From: Artemisia argyi
Lineage: Eukaryota; Streptophyta; Magnoliopsida; Asterales; Asteraceae
Assembly: GCA_030686995.1 (NCBI GenBank)
Contig: CM060680.1
Location: 200,247,322-200,311,321 of the forward strand
Direction of reading: 5' to 3'
Length of the DNA: 64,000 nt
A program made the translations under genes and the position numbers. The notes under the pieces were generated by a model. That model saw nothing but the letters and a program-made list of their open reading frames with translations, was not told the origin of the DNA and ran no database searches. The number at the start of each line of letters is the position of its first letter. The stretch's first letter is position 1. This document shows, piece after piece, positions 1-12,119 of this stretch.

Positions 1-206
1 ATAACTATTGTGGACCTATATTTATTTCTTTTGGGCCTGACTTTGGATGATTTTGGGATAAATGTAAACTTTAAAACCCCGCGTGGTTGTATTTTTATTA
101 TGTTTACTTTATCTCGTTCTTTCATGACTTTGAATGGATACCAATCCCCGTAGCACCCCGAAAGCTTGTTAAGTCTTCCGCTGTACCAAATTTTGGGGGT
201 GTTACA
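1..206. mobile_element. LTR retrotransposon, partial LTR end
   Basis: The window opens inside a long terminal repeat whose right end is a GGGGGTGTTACA-type terminus at 206. The inverted form TGTAACACCCCC is a common plant LTR start. Homology between the two copies of the direct duplication (from 207 and from 6749) starts just after this end, so the LTR inserted at the edge of the first copy. The last bases match those of the 3.75 kb solo LTR at 45777-49528 in style. The remainder lies outside the window, so orientation and superfamily are not known. Confidence 0.55.
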
Positions 207-1791
207 GAAAAGCAATAATATTTGAATATTTGTCGCGTGCACTAAGTTCAATGCTTTCTTTTGACTATGATCTTGACAACGAGGGTGAAGATTTGCTTGG
301 AGAGTTTAAACAATAGAAGTATTCTTCCATCTAAAAAGTTAGTGTCTTATAATATGATTTTAAGACTCAAGAAATAACAGGAGTTATAGTTCCTACATTT
401 AGCTCACACGTTCCATTTTTTTTTTTCTTTTTTTATTATTATTTTTTTTGGTGGACATGAAACCATTTGATGCTTCAATTGAGGTAGTAGTAACTGATGT
501 AACATGTTTACATATATTTATATCATTATTGATCATGGTTCGTTTATTCTAAAACATTAGCTCTTTGTTAATTAGTGGCTTTGATATTCACTTATCACGT
601 GACCATGCTGATATGGCCATACCACTGTTTATATATATTATCGGGTTGTTACTTGTTATACTATTTAGGATGATCAAAAAATGTTTTAATTGGAGCAACA
701 ATCAAACTGAATTATAATAAACTTGCTTACACTTGTGTAACATTCTGTCATTTTTTTTTTATCCTGCAAGGGGTTCATGGATTGTTAATCATATCTTATT
801 TCACATATTTTTAGGCCCTTGAAGCTCTTTCTACACCATATGAAAATCTTCAAGCTTAACTTACTCGAAAGGGAATGGATATTTATCCATGCAACCATGC
901 TTCAATGGAGTATGATTAACTCAATTTTATAGTTTCTAGGCCAAGATGTATTTTTATAAGTAGGTGACGGAGTAGACTCATTCCATATTACCCTTATTAT
1001 TGTTGCTAGTGAGTCCTATTTTTATGGGACCGCTTGTCACCCTTTCAACCAACCATTGGATCTCCTAACTTTTAAACTCAACCGCTTTAATTCAACTTTT
1101 GATATAGACCATGGATCTTTGTTCAGGTATAGAAATATGATTTTACACACATAAATAAAGGTTATGTTTTATTTCGTTGAAGATATAACATAGTCCCCAA
1201 TGTAACGCATGGGGTATAATGTTCGAATGCCGTTTTAAAGATGTTGGACATTAAAGTTTTTCGGTTTAAACCTATTTTAGTTCTTAAATGTTAAATTATA
1301 TGATATAAAATTGTCCCTATGCAACGCAGATGTATAATTCTAGTTATACATTTATGTTTGCAATCTTCATACAAATAATCTTCCTTTTTCTTTAGCAATG
1401 CGTTATACGGTAGTATGCTGTCTAAACTTTATAAACTCCTCGAGGAGTTTGGTTCATTGAATCAAATTTTTTCAAAGATCAAATAAAACCTAAAACTAAC
1501 ATTCATATCTACACACTTTACGGAAGTCTTTCTAGAAGCAGTCCTTTTACCCTCGGACACGGGTATAACTATCTACACAGAAAAAAAAAATCCGTGTATT
1601 ACCAAATAACCTAAAACAGATTCATCCTATTCCTTTTTATCTAATGAATGAGATTAAAAAAAGAACTTTTACAAAATATACAGTTACAATGTACACATAG
1701 GGGCAAAATAGTTATAGTTCATAAGACTAGATATCTCACGTGACTGACACATATCTCATTTTATCACTCAAAACATATCTTCTCTCATTTA
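207..1791. repeat. Direct duplication, copy A1
   Basis: About 1.6 kb that aligns almost throughout with 6749-8551 (copy A2), roughly 95 percent identical by eye. A2 differs mainly by a 213-bp MITE, a longer ATT run and small indels. A short frame near the start (about 222-316) is open in both copies and ends at a stop. The far part holds degenerate Helitron-like ends of the form CTAGT near 1351. No complete gene is recognised. The homology stops sharply at about 1791. Confidence 0.85.
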
Positions 1792-3565
1792 CAGCTTCCC
1801 TAGACAAAAATTGATGCAAATCCGGAGATGTCTGTAATGTTTTAAAATTTCATTGGGAATTCATGAACCACTGTGGGTCATATATCGCACAATAATGATT
1901 GCAAGCAAGCCTCTTTATGTAGCACTAAAGATAAAAATTAAAAAGATTGCAAGTGTGATGACAATTTTTTCTTTTCTTTTTTTTTTTTTTTTTTTTTCTT
2001 TTTTTTTTAATCTCTCTCTCTTTCTTTTTTGGTTGAGTATGGAAAATTGTATGTAACTTATCGGTGAATTATGTTGATACATCTTTGAGGTCTTAGGTTG
2101 TACAATGAATGTGTCGATATTAATTTGTCTTTCTAAAAAATATTGAGAAAAACTATACAATATCTATATTAACATTACAAACGTGATATTACAATTATAG
2201 TTTACACATAACAACACAAAAACATAAACAAATATGTCAAGTAGAAGGGACGTGAGAAAATATGTATTCCTTTCTTGATACGACTGGTATAGAATATTTA
2301 CCTTAAATTAATTAAGCTTTCTTTTTAGACGTGTACAGAAATCCAACCTCATAAAAAGCCAAAAGTCACCTCGATGTGATAAAGAAAAGGAAAGCAAAAT
2401 ATGCTTTAGTGCTTATTAGGCCAACGACAATGGAAGTATCAAGTATTTGAAAATGCTTAATGGGTTGGATAGTGGTGAAATATGCAAGAAAATCAGTGAT
2501 TATGCATGTATTGTAAAGCCAGTGCCAAGGCGCCAAGTTGTCCAAAATGGCTATCATAACATCAAGTGATAGAAACAAAAATTAAACTAAACTTCCTAAA
2601 CCTATTCATGATCTAAAAACGAGAAAAAAAACGGCTTGAACTTAGAAAATGTCAATTAAGCTATGCTTCCACTTTTTATGTCGTTCAAACAATTTGTCGC
2701 ATACAATGGCACATAAATTAATTACAGGGTATACATTTTTTTAAAGATAGTATGCATTTAGTGTTAAACTAACAAGAGTTTATAAAAAAACAAAACTTTA
2801 CACTATGGATGTTTGGAAGAGAGTATGTACATACACACCACGTGCCTTGGTCATGCATCATTTAATCATTTATTTTACATCAATATAAAAAGTTTAAATT
2901 AATTGAACTATATATAAAAAGTTAACAATAAGAATATGAATAATTTTATGTGCTCACACATGCATAAACTTGATTGGTTTATTAATAATATGCTGGTGAT
3001 TTTCACATCTTTAATTTTGGTTTGGAATCTCTTGTATATTTTTGCAGTTCCAAATCACAAATTTCTAATTATTAGTGCATGTAAATTGGTTTTTTGTTCC
3101 ATAAATATCCAGTTATCTAAGTGACTAGTTTTAAACATTAATCCAAAACAAAAATTTCGTTAGTTCTTTTTGTATATCTTACTGGTTCTTTTCTTTTTAA
3201 AAGGAAAAATAAGATAAAGCAAAAGTTAATAACGTTGAATGTTAAACTATGTGGAATAAAGAACAAAAGAGAAAGAATATATATTCTTACCTTGTAGACA
3301 CAACTATGAATTTTCGCTTTAAGCTTAATTAACATGGTCGACAAATGTATACGATAATTTGAAATTAGTAAAATCAGTAAATTAAAAATAAAATTTTAAG
3401 GGAATACAACTAAAATATACCCAATGGTTCAAATTTTTATCTGTTATAACCATTTCAATCATTTAACTAAAAACAAATTAAGCTCTTATGGTTAATACAA
3501 GGATATTTGTAATCATTGTTGTTTTATAATATTTGCTTCCTCAATGGACTTTTTGTTGGAGCATG

Positions 3566-3604
<39 letters not shown>

Positions 3605-4211
3605 TGGGAGAGATTTGAATTTGAATATGGATTAAGAGATCAATGGACTCACTAGTACTCTTATAAAATTTAATCAATTATGAAGCTGGAAACTTAATCG
3701 CTGACAAATTTACAATATCGATTAATAGCTTCTAATTAACTGTTTAAGAAGAGGCTAAACACATACATATACACCTCAACAAACATAACATCAGAAGTTG
3801 ATATGATATTCGATCTACTCGCGTGACTTAAGCCTTGCAAACTCGTGACTCAAAATCATAATTTTTTTTTACCCGTGATTTGAATCCTAAGTATGATGGG
3901 AAATTCGGTTTCTTTTAGTTAATGGAGTGAGGCTAGTATTGTTTGGTGATTGATGGTTTGAAAAATAAAGCCATGTATTAGTGCGTTTGTGTATCCTACT
4001 TAATAAGGCTCCATGTTCCTTCACATTCTTTGATAGGTGAACTGTTTTGGTCTCCTTTTCTCTCCATTTATAGTACTTTACAAGCCTGTGTTTGCTTACT
4101 CATTACTTGACTCATGGTGATTATGTGTCTATTTATTTAATTATCTATTTGGTGATCATGCTTCTTAAAGAAATGATGACTTTTTGATGGTATTTTGTTC
4201 TTAACACCACC
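1792..4211. other. AT-rich intergenic stretch, no gene seen
   Basis: About 2.4 kb of AT-rich sequence. It contains a T/C-rich tract near 1963-2030 and an (ATT)n microsatellite at about 3569-3603. Open frames are short and of low complexity. I see no splice-consistent exons, RNA gene or transposon ends. Confidence 0.5.
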
Positions 4212-5989
4212 ACTTAATGTTCGTTAATGAGAAAGGTCTCTTCTTACCTCTTCCGATCGGGAATTGTCAAACAGTAAAATTGTCTCATCTATTTTATGCA
4301 GATGATGCCATATTCTTTGGAAGATGGTCAAGTTCTAACAGTGATGCCCTTGTTAAACTTTTACAATGTTTTTACTTGGCATCTGGTTTAAATGTTAACT
4401 TTCACAAATCTTCGATTACGGGGTTAAATGTTTCGATTGGAGAAGTTGAGGAGTTAGCCACGTGTATCGGATGTAAGGTTGTCAAGAACCCGGGTACATA
4501 CCTTGGGATCAAAGTTGGGGAAAATATGTCGCGAATTGAATCATGGCGGGAGGTGATCTCTAAAGTAACTAATAAATTATCGACGTGGAAAGTAAAAACT
4601 CTCTCAGTGGGAGGTCGGTTGACCTTATTAAAATCAGTGTTGGGTGCACTTCCAACCTACTACATGTCGATATATAAGGCTCCAAAGGCTGTGGTTACTT
4701 TCTTGGAATCGGTTCGTAACAAGTTCTTTTTAGGTGCAGACATTGATGAACGGAAAATGACTTGGATAAGTTGGAAGAAAGTGTTGGCCAATAGAAGTGA
4801 TGGGGGTCTTGGAGTGAATAGCATATTTGCATTGAACCATGCACTATTATTTAAATGGATTTGGAGATTTATATCTGATCCAAATGCTTTATGGGTTAGG
4901 GTTGTAAAAGCAATTCATGGGGAAGAAGGGTTAATAAACTGTAACATTCGGAAGTCGTATCCAAATTCAGTGTGGGTAAATATTGTGAAGGCGATTTCTA
5001 GTCTTAAGGATCAAGGTGTAGATTTGTTGGCTTGTTGCAAAAGGAAGATTGGAGATGGCCAAACTACTACTTTTTGGACAGATATTTGGGATGGAGACAA
5101 CTCCTTAAAGGATAGATTTCCTAGAGTGTATGCCTTAGAAACAGAGAAGTACGCTACGGTTGCCTTCAAGAAAGCTCAAGGAAATTGTACAAATTCGTTA
5201 CGTCGAACACCGAGAGGGGGAGTAGAAAGTGAGCAGTGGACATTGATGCAACATATGTTATCTTTGATTTGCCTCTCTCCGATGGAGGATCGCTGGACGT
5301 GGACCTTGGACGGGAGGGGTGACTTCACTGTGAAATCTGCTCGTGTGGCCATTGATAAAAAGTTGCTTATTTCAGATAGAAAGGTAACCAGGTGGAGTAA
5401 GTTAGTTCCAATTAAAGTTAATATCATGGGTTGGAGACTCTCAATTGATAAATTGCCAACTCGTGTGAACCTGGATGCTCGTGGCATTGATATTCCATCG
5501 GTTCTATGTCCTATATGTGGGGAGTGTACGGAGTCAGTGAACCATCTTTTCTTTGAATGTTCATTTGTTACTCAAGTGTATAATAGGTTTGATAGGTGGT
5601 GGGATCTCCATATTCCAGTGACGAGGTGCTATCAACAATGGTTAAACTGGTTCTTGGATCTTCGGTTAAATAAGGTGCAAAAGCAGTTTTTGGAAGCAAC
5701 GTTCTTGTCGCTATGGTGGCATGTGTGGTGTCATAGAAACGCATGCGTGTTTGGAAAGGTGGGACCGAAGAACAATTTATTTTTTGATAAATTTGTAACG
5801 CAATCGTTTTTGTGGGTGAATAGTAGATGTAGATCCAAAAACTTGAGTTGGGTTGGTTGGCTTCAAAACCCATCTCTTCTTATTTCCGGTACGTAATTTC
5901 TGTTTGTGTTTTAGTTTCTAGCTTCTTGCTAGTTTCAATAAAATCTTCGCCGTTCAAAAAAAAAAAAAAAAAAACTTAATGTTCGTTAA
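4212..5989 (+). mobile_element. 5'-truncated LINE (L1-type) with TSDs
   Basis: A non-LTR retrotransposon copy bounded by a perfect 16-bp target-site duplication (ACTTAATGTTCGTTAA) at 4212-4227 and 5974-5989. The insert runs from 4228 to a poly-A tail at about 5956-5973. It is truncated inside the reverse transcriptase domain, as expected from incomplete target-primed reverse transcription. The perfect duplication, intact tail and long uninterrupted frame suggest a young insertion. Confidence 0.95.
4217..5896 (+). pseudogene. LINE reverse transcriptase C-terminal part + zf-RVT
   Basis: A 559-codon open frame for the C-terminal half of a plant L1-type ORF2 protein. The YADD catalytic motif lies near residue 27 (FYADDAIFFG), so the upstream palm and the endonuclease are missing. 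The thumb and connection region follows. A zinc-binding zf-RVT domain is visible near residues 370-460 (CPICGEC then HLFFEC). The ATG at 4217 lies in the host target-site duplication, so the first three residues and part of the fourth are host sequence. With no endonuclease and half the RT gone, it cannot be autonomous. Confidence 0.93.
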
Positions 5990-6748
5990 GATTCGGGTGG
6001 TCTTTTTGGAGAGACTTTTATTGTCAAATAGAATATTCCATTACTGAAAAATTAAGTGTGCTCTTGCATAGATGTCTCCAATGCAAGTAGGCTTGAGCGT
6101 GTGCAAAGTTAGAACGGATTGACTCTTATGGATTGTCTAATGATATTAGATGGAATAGTGGAATTATTTCCAAATGTGGTGGTTGTTAAAGAGCTGGTTG
6201 AGGTATAGAGCAATATGTATTCGTAATTAAGGAACTCATATGATGACTACATTAATGACTAACTGAAACTTAGCAGGATGGAGTATTGGAAGTTGTCCTG
6301 CTGTGATGATAGCATTGTTGCCGTTTGTGAATTAAAGGGTGTCAAGATCTAATTCTTCATCTTGTGTAGGTGAGTCAAGAAACGTGGTTCTTTACAAGAT
6401 TGGTTAGAGGGTAAGTTCATCTAATCTTGGAAGGGTCATGGGATATGCTGGATCAACTAGACGTATATCACATGTCTACTTGACAAAAGTTGTTATACAA
6501 TTGTAGTTAACACGTAATTCTCGATATAATTTTTTGTCCCCGTTTATGCTTATAAGAAGCTAAAATTAGAATGTGGTAAAAGTTGACATCTACTCATGAT
6601 ACTTTCAAAACCTCAATCGATATGCTATATTGCACTTACTTCTACTAATAGCGCAATTTCTTTTTAAAATAACCAATTTTCATTATCGCGGACCTATATG
6701 TCCTTAGTAGCTGACCCTACCCAAAAGAGAATGAGTGGAGGATTCTGA
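5990..6748. other. Intergenic stretch, nothing recognised
   Basis: About 760 bp between the LINE and duplication copy A2. Only short scattered open frames are seen, with no repeat ends, RNA gene or recognisable coding motif. Confidence 0.45.
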
Positions 6749-8551
6749 GAAAGGCAATAGTATTAGAATATTTGTCGCATGCATTGAGTTCAATGCTTTC
6801 TTTTGACTATGATCTTGACAACGAGGGTGAAGATTCGCTTGGAGAGTTTAAAAGATAGAAGTATTCTTCCATCTAAAAAGTTAGTGTCTTATAATACTAT
6901 GATCTTAAGACTCAAGAAATAACAGGAGTTATAGTTCCTCCTTTATTATTATTATTATTATTATTATTATTTTTGACATGAAACCATTTGATGCTTCAAT
7001 TGAGGTAGGAACTGATCTAACATGTTTACATATAATTATATCATTATTGATCATGGTTCGTTTATTCTAAAACATTAGCTCTTTGTTAATTAGTGGAATT
7101 GATATTCACTTATCACGTGACCATGCTGATATGGCCATACCACAGTTTATATATATTATCGGGTTGTTACTTGTTACACTATTTAGGATGATCAAAAAAT
7201 GTTTTAATTGGAGCAAGGAAAGCAATTTATAAAACTGAATCGTAATAAACTTGCTTACACTTGTGTAACATTCTGTCATTTATTTTTAATTTTTTTTTAT
7301 CCTGCAAGGGGGTTCATGGACTGTTAATCATATCTTATTTCACATATTTTTAGGCCTTTGAAGCTCTTTCTACACCATATGAAAATCTCCAAGCTTAACT
7401 TACTCGAAAGGGAATGGATATTTTATTTATCCATGCGACCATGCTTCAATGGAGTATGATTAACTCAATTTTATACTCCCTCCGTCCCATTTTAATTGTC
7501 CGTGGGCCCGAATTTGACCGTAAATATTTTTGTTTGTATTATATAACACTTAATGAAATTTATATCATTGAAAAGTTCGTTAAACGAACTTTTCAATGAT
7601 ATAAATTTCATCAAGTGTTATATAATACAAACAAAAATATTTACGGTCAAATTCGGGCCCGCGGACAATTAAAATGGGACGGAGGGAGTAGTTTCTAGGC
7701 CAAGATGTATTTTTATAAGTAGGTGGCGTAGTAGACTCATTCCATATTACCCTTATTATTGTTGCTGGTGAGTCCTATTTTTATGGGACCACCTGTCACC
7801 CTTTCAACCAGGATCTCCTAACTTTTAATCTCAACCGCTTTAATCCAACTTTTGATATGGACTATGGATCTTTGTTCAAGTATAGAAAGATGATTTTACA
7901 CACATAAAAAAGGTGATGTTTTATTTCGTTAAAGATATAAGATAGTCCCCAACGTAACGCATGGGGTATCATGTTCGAATGCCGTTTTAAAGATGTTGGA
8001 CATTAAAGTTTTTCGGTTTAAACCTATTTCAGTTCGTAAATGTTAAATTATATGATATAAAATTGTCCCGATGCAGCGCGGATGTATAATTCTAGTTATA
8101 TATTTATGTTTGCAATCTTCATACAAATAATCTTCCTTTTTCTTTAGGAATGCGTTACACGGTAGTATGTTGTCTAAACTTTATAAACTCCCCGAGGAGT
8201 TTGGTTCATTGAATCAATTTTTTTTCAAAGATCAAATAAAACCTAAAACTAACATTCATATCTACACACTTTACGAAGATCTTTCTAGAAGCGGTCCTTT
8301 TACCCTCGAGCACGGGTGTAACTATCTACCAAAAAAAAAAAAAAAAAAATCCGTGTGTTACCAAATAACCTAAAACAGATTCATCCTATTCCTTTTTATC
8401 TAATGGATGAGATTAAAAAAAGAACTTTAACAAAATATACAATTACAATATACACATAGGGGCAAAATAGTTATATTTCATAAGACTAGATAGCTCACTT
8501 GACTGGCACATATCTCATTTTATCACTCAAAACATATCTTCTCTCATTTAC
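6749..8551. repeat. Direct duplication, copy A2
   Basis: Second copy of the 1.6 kb segment at 207-1791. It is longer because of a Stowaway MITE (7476-7688), an expanded (ATT)n tract near 6941-6971 and an A-run near 8332-8349. The preceding host sequence is unbroken here, whereas copy A1 abuts an LTR end. Copy A2 therefore shows the pre-insertion state on its left side. No full gene is recognised. Confidence 0.85.
7476..7688. mobile_element. Stowaway MITE (Tc1/Mariner type)
   Basis: A 213-bp element with the Stowaway terminal motif CTCCCTCCGTCCCA and its inverse, flanked by the TA target duplication (7474-7475 and 7689-7690). It is nearly a perfect palindrome along its whole length, with the centre near 7580, so a transcript would fold into a long hairpin. 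Copy A1 has the exact empty site with a single TA at 930-931. Removing the element and one TA restores the A1 sequence at the joint. Confidence 0.96.
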
Positions 8552-9118
8552 TCTTCAGTTATCATAACAAAATCTCGCAAATCCCAGAAAATCGTCAGAT
8601 GTATCCGGTTACATCATAACAAGGATGAAACTTATGGTAAAATTTTAACTTGATTATGATGTTAATCAATTGAAGTTTTTTGATAATTTAGGGCTTCTAT
8701 TCATTGATGATATATAAACAGTTAGTATATCTGATTATCTGATCACTTAAAAAGACATAGTCACCAATTTAACATTGATTCTATGGTGTGTATAAATGAC
8801 TCTTATGAATTTTTTTTACTATCAGTTTGACTATGCTAATGTTATCCTATAAATTAAAATGAAAAACAAAGAGATTAATATATATTTTTTAATTACCTGT
8901 AGAAAAGAAGTTAGACATGAAGGCCTTGATTTAAATTTTATATTTTTAATTACCTCCAACTTCACACCTAAAAATTGATTTTAAGCTCGTTTGTAAAAGT
9001 TGGACCTCCAACTTTAAATGTCTTCTGTTAACCGTCATAATGACATATATTATCTTAATCTTAATTCCAAAGATAAGAACATGATTTCATTCTTTTTACC
9101 TATAATTGCTACGTTATT
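8552..9118. other. AT-rich stretch, nothing recognised
   Basis: About 570 bp after the end of duplication A2 with no credible open frame, repeat terminus or RNA gene. Confidence 0.4.
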
Positions 9119-9367
9119 TTACCCTTTGGTTGTTGGTATGTTATTTTGGTATAAAGCATGAAAGTAGTTAAACAAGTAAATTATCTTGCTATTGTAAGCA
9201 ATAAACACTAATTTGATTGTTGGACCATGGTTGTGCTTACCATTTACACTTCTTAGTATCAAAAGTGAAAGCCAACTTTTGTTTTTAGAAAGTTCAGTAG
9301 TAACATTATTAACACTATACAGGTGGTGGAGGTGAAACGGATGGTCGGATGGACTCTTCAACCACAT
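9119..9367 (-). pseudogene. Possible FAR1/MULE-type zinc-binding fragment
   Basis: An 82-codon minus-strand frame ending in a segment with a GKHNHGP motif about 20 residues after a PFHLHH stretch. FAR1-related proteins and MuDR-type transposases have a similar CPF..L ... G.HNH pattern in their N-terminal DNA-binding region. The cysteines expected upstream are absent and no flanking domain is seen. At best this is a decayed fragment; it could be chance. Confidence 0.2.
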
Positions 9368-9429
9368 CTGCCTTCTATCATTTTTGTAAACTTATATCAG
9401 AAATGATTGCGACCTTTGTTGGGTATTGA

Positions 9430-9738
9430 GTTTGGTGGTACGTTAGGAAGTGTTTGATGCTGCGGAAAGTGTTGCTGCAAGGCTTTTTGGTATTAAGTCT
9501 TGTGCTGCAGCAGCATTATACAATGATCCAGAACCATTGTTTGTGAATACAAGAATTGAAGACGTGATTGGACCCCACACTGTTATAAAGGTAATTCAAC
9601 TTCAAATTTCAGCTTTACTTGCATAATATATTATCATTAACCTCTATCAATAAAATATAAAAAATACATACACTACATGACTGATGGTGTGCTTATGCGA
9701 GAAACATTGAAAGATGCAGATATTGATAGATATCGGTA
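9430..9738 (+). pseudogene. DEAH-box RNA helicase gene fragment (PRP16/PRP22-like)
   Basis: Two short coding pieces read in order. The first, up to about 9589, ends with TRIEDVIGPHTVIK. The second, from about 9675, reads MTDGVLMRETLKDADIDRYR. DEAH-box splicing helicases carry the block IRFEDVTGP-T-IKYMTDG-LLRETL-D-DL--YR at this point of RecA domain 1, just before the DEAH motif. A GT donor follows the first piece, but no AG precedes the second, so the 3' splice site is lost. The DEAH motif and everything downstream are absent. Probably a captured or relic gene fragment. Confidence 0.6.
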
Positions 9739-9759
9739 ATATTATTCTGATTCTCGGGG

Positions 9760-10155
9760 TATAATTAAGGGTGGGGGGAGTGCTCCACTCACCCCTTTCC
9801 CTTCACTCACTCACAACCAATCCCATTCCGCCACATCATCTCCCACTTTTTCCTTCACTCACTCATCACTCACTTCATTTTTGGGGGCGGCACCTTCACT
9901 CACCCTTCACTCACTTTTTTTTCCTTTTTTTTCTGCTGCAAACACACAAAGTCTGCTGCAAACACACAAAGTCTTCCTCTTTTCCTCCTCCCCGCAAGCG
10001 TGAAAATCCCACTCAAAACCCCTCCCCGTGCGGGGTTCCCCGCGAGGCGGCGGTGTTCCCGTGCGGGGGTTCACCCTCCCCGCAGCCTCCCCGCATGCAC
10101 TCCCTCTCCTCCCATCCTATGGCGTTGGATGACTTCTTTATGAATGGGTCAATCG
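9760..10155. repeat. C-rich low-complexity block
   Basis: A strongly C-rich region with repeated CACTCACTC-like and CCCCGC-like words, very unlike the AT-rich flanks. It follows directly on the helicase fragment. A 129-codon frame here is proline/histidine-rich and starts at a GTG, so I do not read it as a gene. Its composition suggests the inside of a non-autonomous transposon, but no terminal repeats could be set. Confidence 0.35.
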
Positions 10156-10335
10156 TTTAAGCATTTGAATTTGCTAAAATGACTAAAATTTTGAAAAAGA
10201 GAATAACATAACATAAAACAAACACGTCAACATCAACAATATTTCTCACTATGCTAACTACTTTAAAGTAAAATGTAAAGTTAAAGCTAATAAAATGTAA
10301 ATGGTAATACATGTAGAATAAAGAAGGAAAAAGAA

Positions 10336-10339
<4 letters not shown>

Positions 10340-10422
<83 letters not shown>
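10340..10422. repeat. (AT)n microsatellite
   Basis: About 40 uninterrupted AT dinucleotide repeats. The Tyr/Ile-repeat frame across it is an artefact. Confidence 0.97.
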
Positions 10423-10425
<3 letters not shown>

Positions 10426-11390
10426 TACCTTGCAAAAATAGTTAAGTATTTGTAGCTTTATTGTCAAGGCGACATTGTCAAATTAAATTTGACATATTGT
10501 TTATGAAAAAGTCAGTTAGAAGCAGAATAATTGAAAATTTGAAATGGCTAGAGTGAATACAATTTTAAAAAACATATCTTGAAAAAGACTTTAAAACCTG
10601 TTAGAACTCTCAAAATGATGTGAGTGTAGCATATTATCTATAAATGGATTATTTAGGCATTATAGTTTTAGAAGTATTTGATTCGCATCTCGGTTCTTAT
10701 GCACATGGCTAGGTAGTATCACAAATTTAATCAAAGCTATATTAGTAAGGAAGGTGATCAAATAAAAAGGATACAAATAATTAAAATAGTCTAAAAAGCG
10801 ATCTTAGCCGTCCATTAACCTCATCAGATCTATCAACTTTTGCTAGATTAATTACACCACCTACAATATCATTTATACAATCTTACCCAAGTTCACCTTC
10901 GCTCCCATTTTCAGGGACATAACACCATCATCCATACACCTACAAATCTCGCACATAACCTAGCCTTAACCTAAACTTCACTCACCGGAACACCACCGCT
11001 CCTTTGCCGCTTAACCTATGCTAAAATTTAGAAAAACACTTTGATACTTTAAAGTTAGAAATGTAAAAAAGGAGAAAAAGAGAAAGGAAGTATCGGGTCC
11101 CATTGTTTTAAGTTTCCACCACACTTGGGAAATGTAGCAAAGTTGCCAAAAGCAAACACAGTAATTTTGTATATAGACTATATGTTTGACAAAAAAGGTG
11201 TTTGATATAGATATAGTTCTTTGTTACGCATATTCGTCTTTGTGCCTGTGTTTTAGATTTATAGGATTGAGGTGATTGTGTTCATTTTGTTAGTTAAGCA
11301 TTTTTTTTGTAAATTAGTCATGTGCGTGGTTTTTAGTTTGTTAGGAGTGAGGCGATTGCGTTTATCTCGTTAGTTGATAAATATTAATAC
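10423..11390. other. Intergenic stretch, nothing recognised
   Basis: About 970 bp without convincing coding frames. A more C-rich part (about 10790-11030) resembles untranslated leader sequence, but no open frame follows it. Confidence 0.4.
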
Positions 11391-11394
11391 GTTG

Positions 11395-11656
11395 GTTGAA
11401 ACATATAGACTAGTTGATAAATAAATCACGTTGTTAATCAGTTTTCTAAAAACATCACGTTGTTTATCAGTCTTCTAAAAACAAATAACTTTGTTCATCA
11501 GTTTTCTAAAACAAAAAAATCACGATGTTCATCATTTCGTTAGTTTAAAAAAAATCACGTTCTTCATCAGTTTTCTAAACAAAATCACGCTATTCATCAG
11601 CTCATCATTTTTCGAAAAATAATCACGTTGTTTATCAGTTTTCTAAAAACAAACAC

Positions 11657-11709
<53 letters not shown>

Positions 11710-11831
11710 CACGTTGTTCATCAGTTTCTTTTTTTAAAAATTAGGTTATTCATCAGTTCATCAATTTTCAAAAGAAAATCTCGTTGTTCATCAGTTTAAA
11801 AAAAATAAAATCACGTTCATTAGTTTTCTAA

Positions 11832-11875
<44 letters not shown>

Positions 11876-11890
11876 TATTCATTAGTTTTT
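11395..11890. repeat. Minisatellite, ~35-40 bp units (ATCACGTTGTTCATCAG core)
   Basis: About a dozen degenerate copies of a unit with core TCACGTTGTTCATCAGTTTTC followed by an A-rich spacer of varying length. The array is broken by a long T-run (about 11657-11704) and a long A-run (about 11830-11870). These runs make assembly and copy number uncertain. Confidence 0.8.
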
Positions 11891-12119
11891 TACTATAATC
11901 TTTAATGCTGATTTTGCTATGTCTTAATCTTACCATTAAACATACTCTTTCTTTATTGACTCTTTTTCTAAAAACCAAAAAAATTGACATATTCATTATA
12001 CATGAAAATTATTTTCCTTTTTAAAATTGCTAGTTTTGCAACTACTTATTACTGTAATTTGTAATTTGGTATTGTAACGGCTACCATATTAACCATTTTA
12101 TCTTTATACACCATTTTCA

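Noticed and set aside
207..8551. Copies A1 and A2 as the two LTRs of one retrotransposon
   Set aside because: They lack TG...CA ends, the DNA between has no gag-pol order, and the LINE there is an independent insertion with its own target duplication.
9771..10160. 129-codon plus-strand frame
   Set aside because: Starts at GTG, is proline/histidine-rich low complexity, and follows directly from C-rich repeat DNA; no domain.
10157..10435. Minus-strand frame with Tyr-Ile repeats
   Set aside because: Translation of the (AT)n microsatellite.
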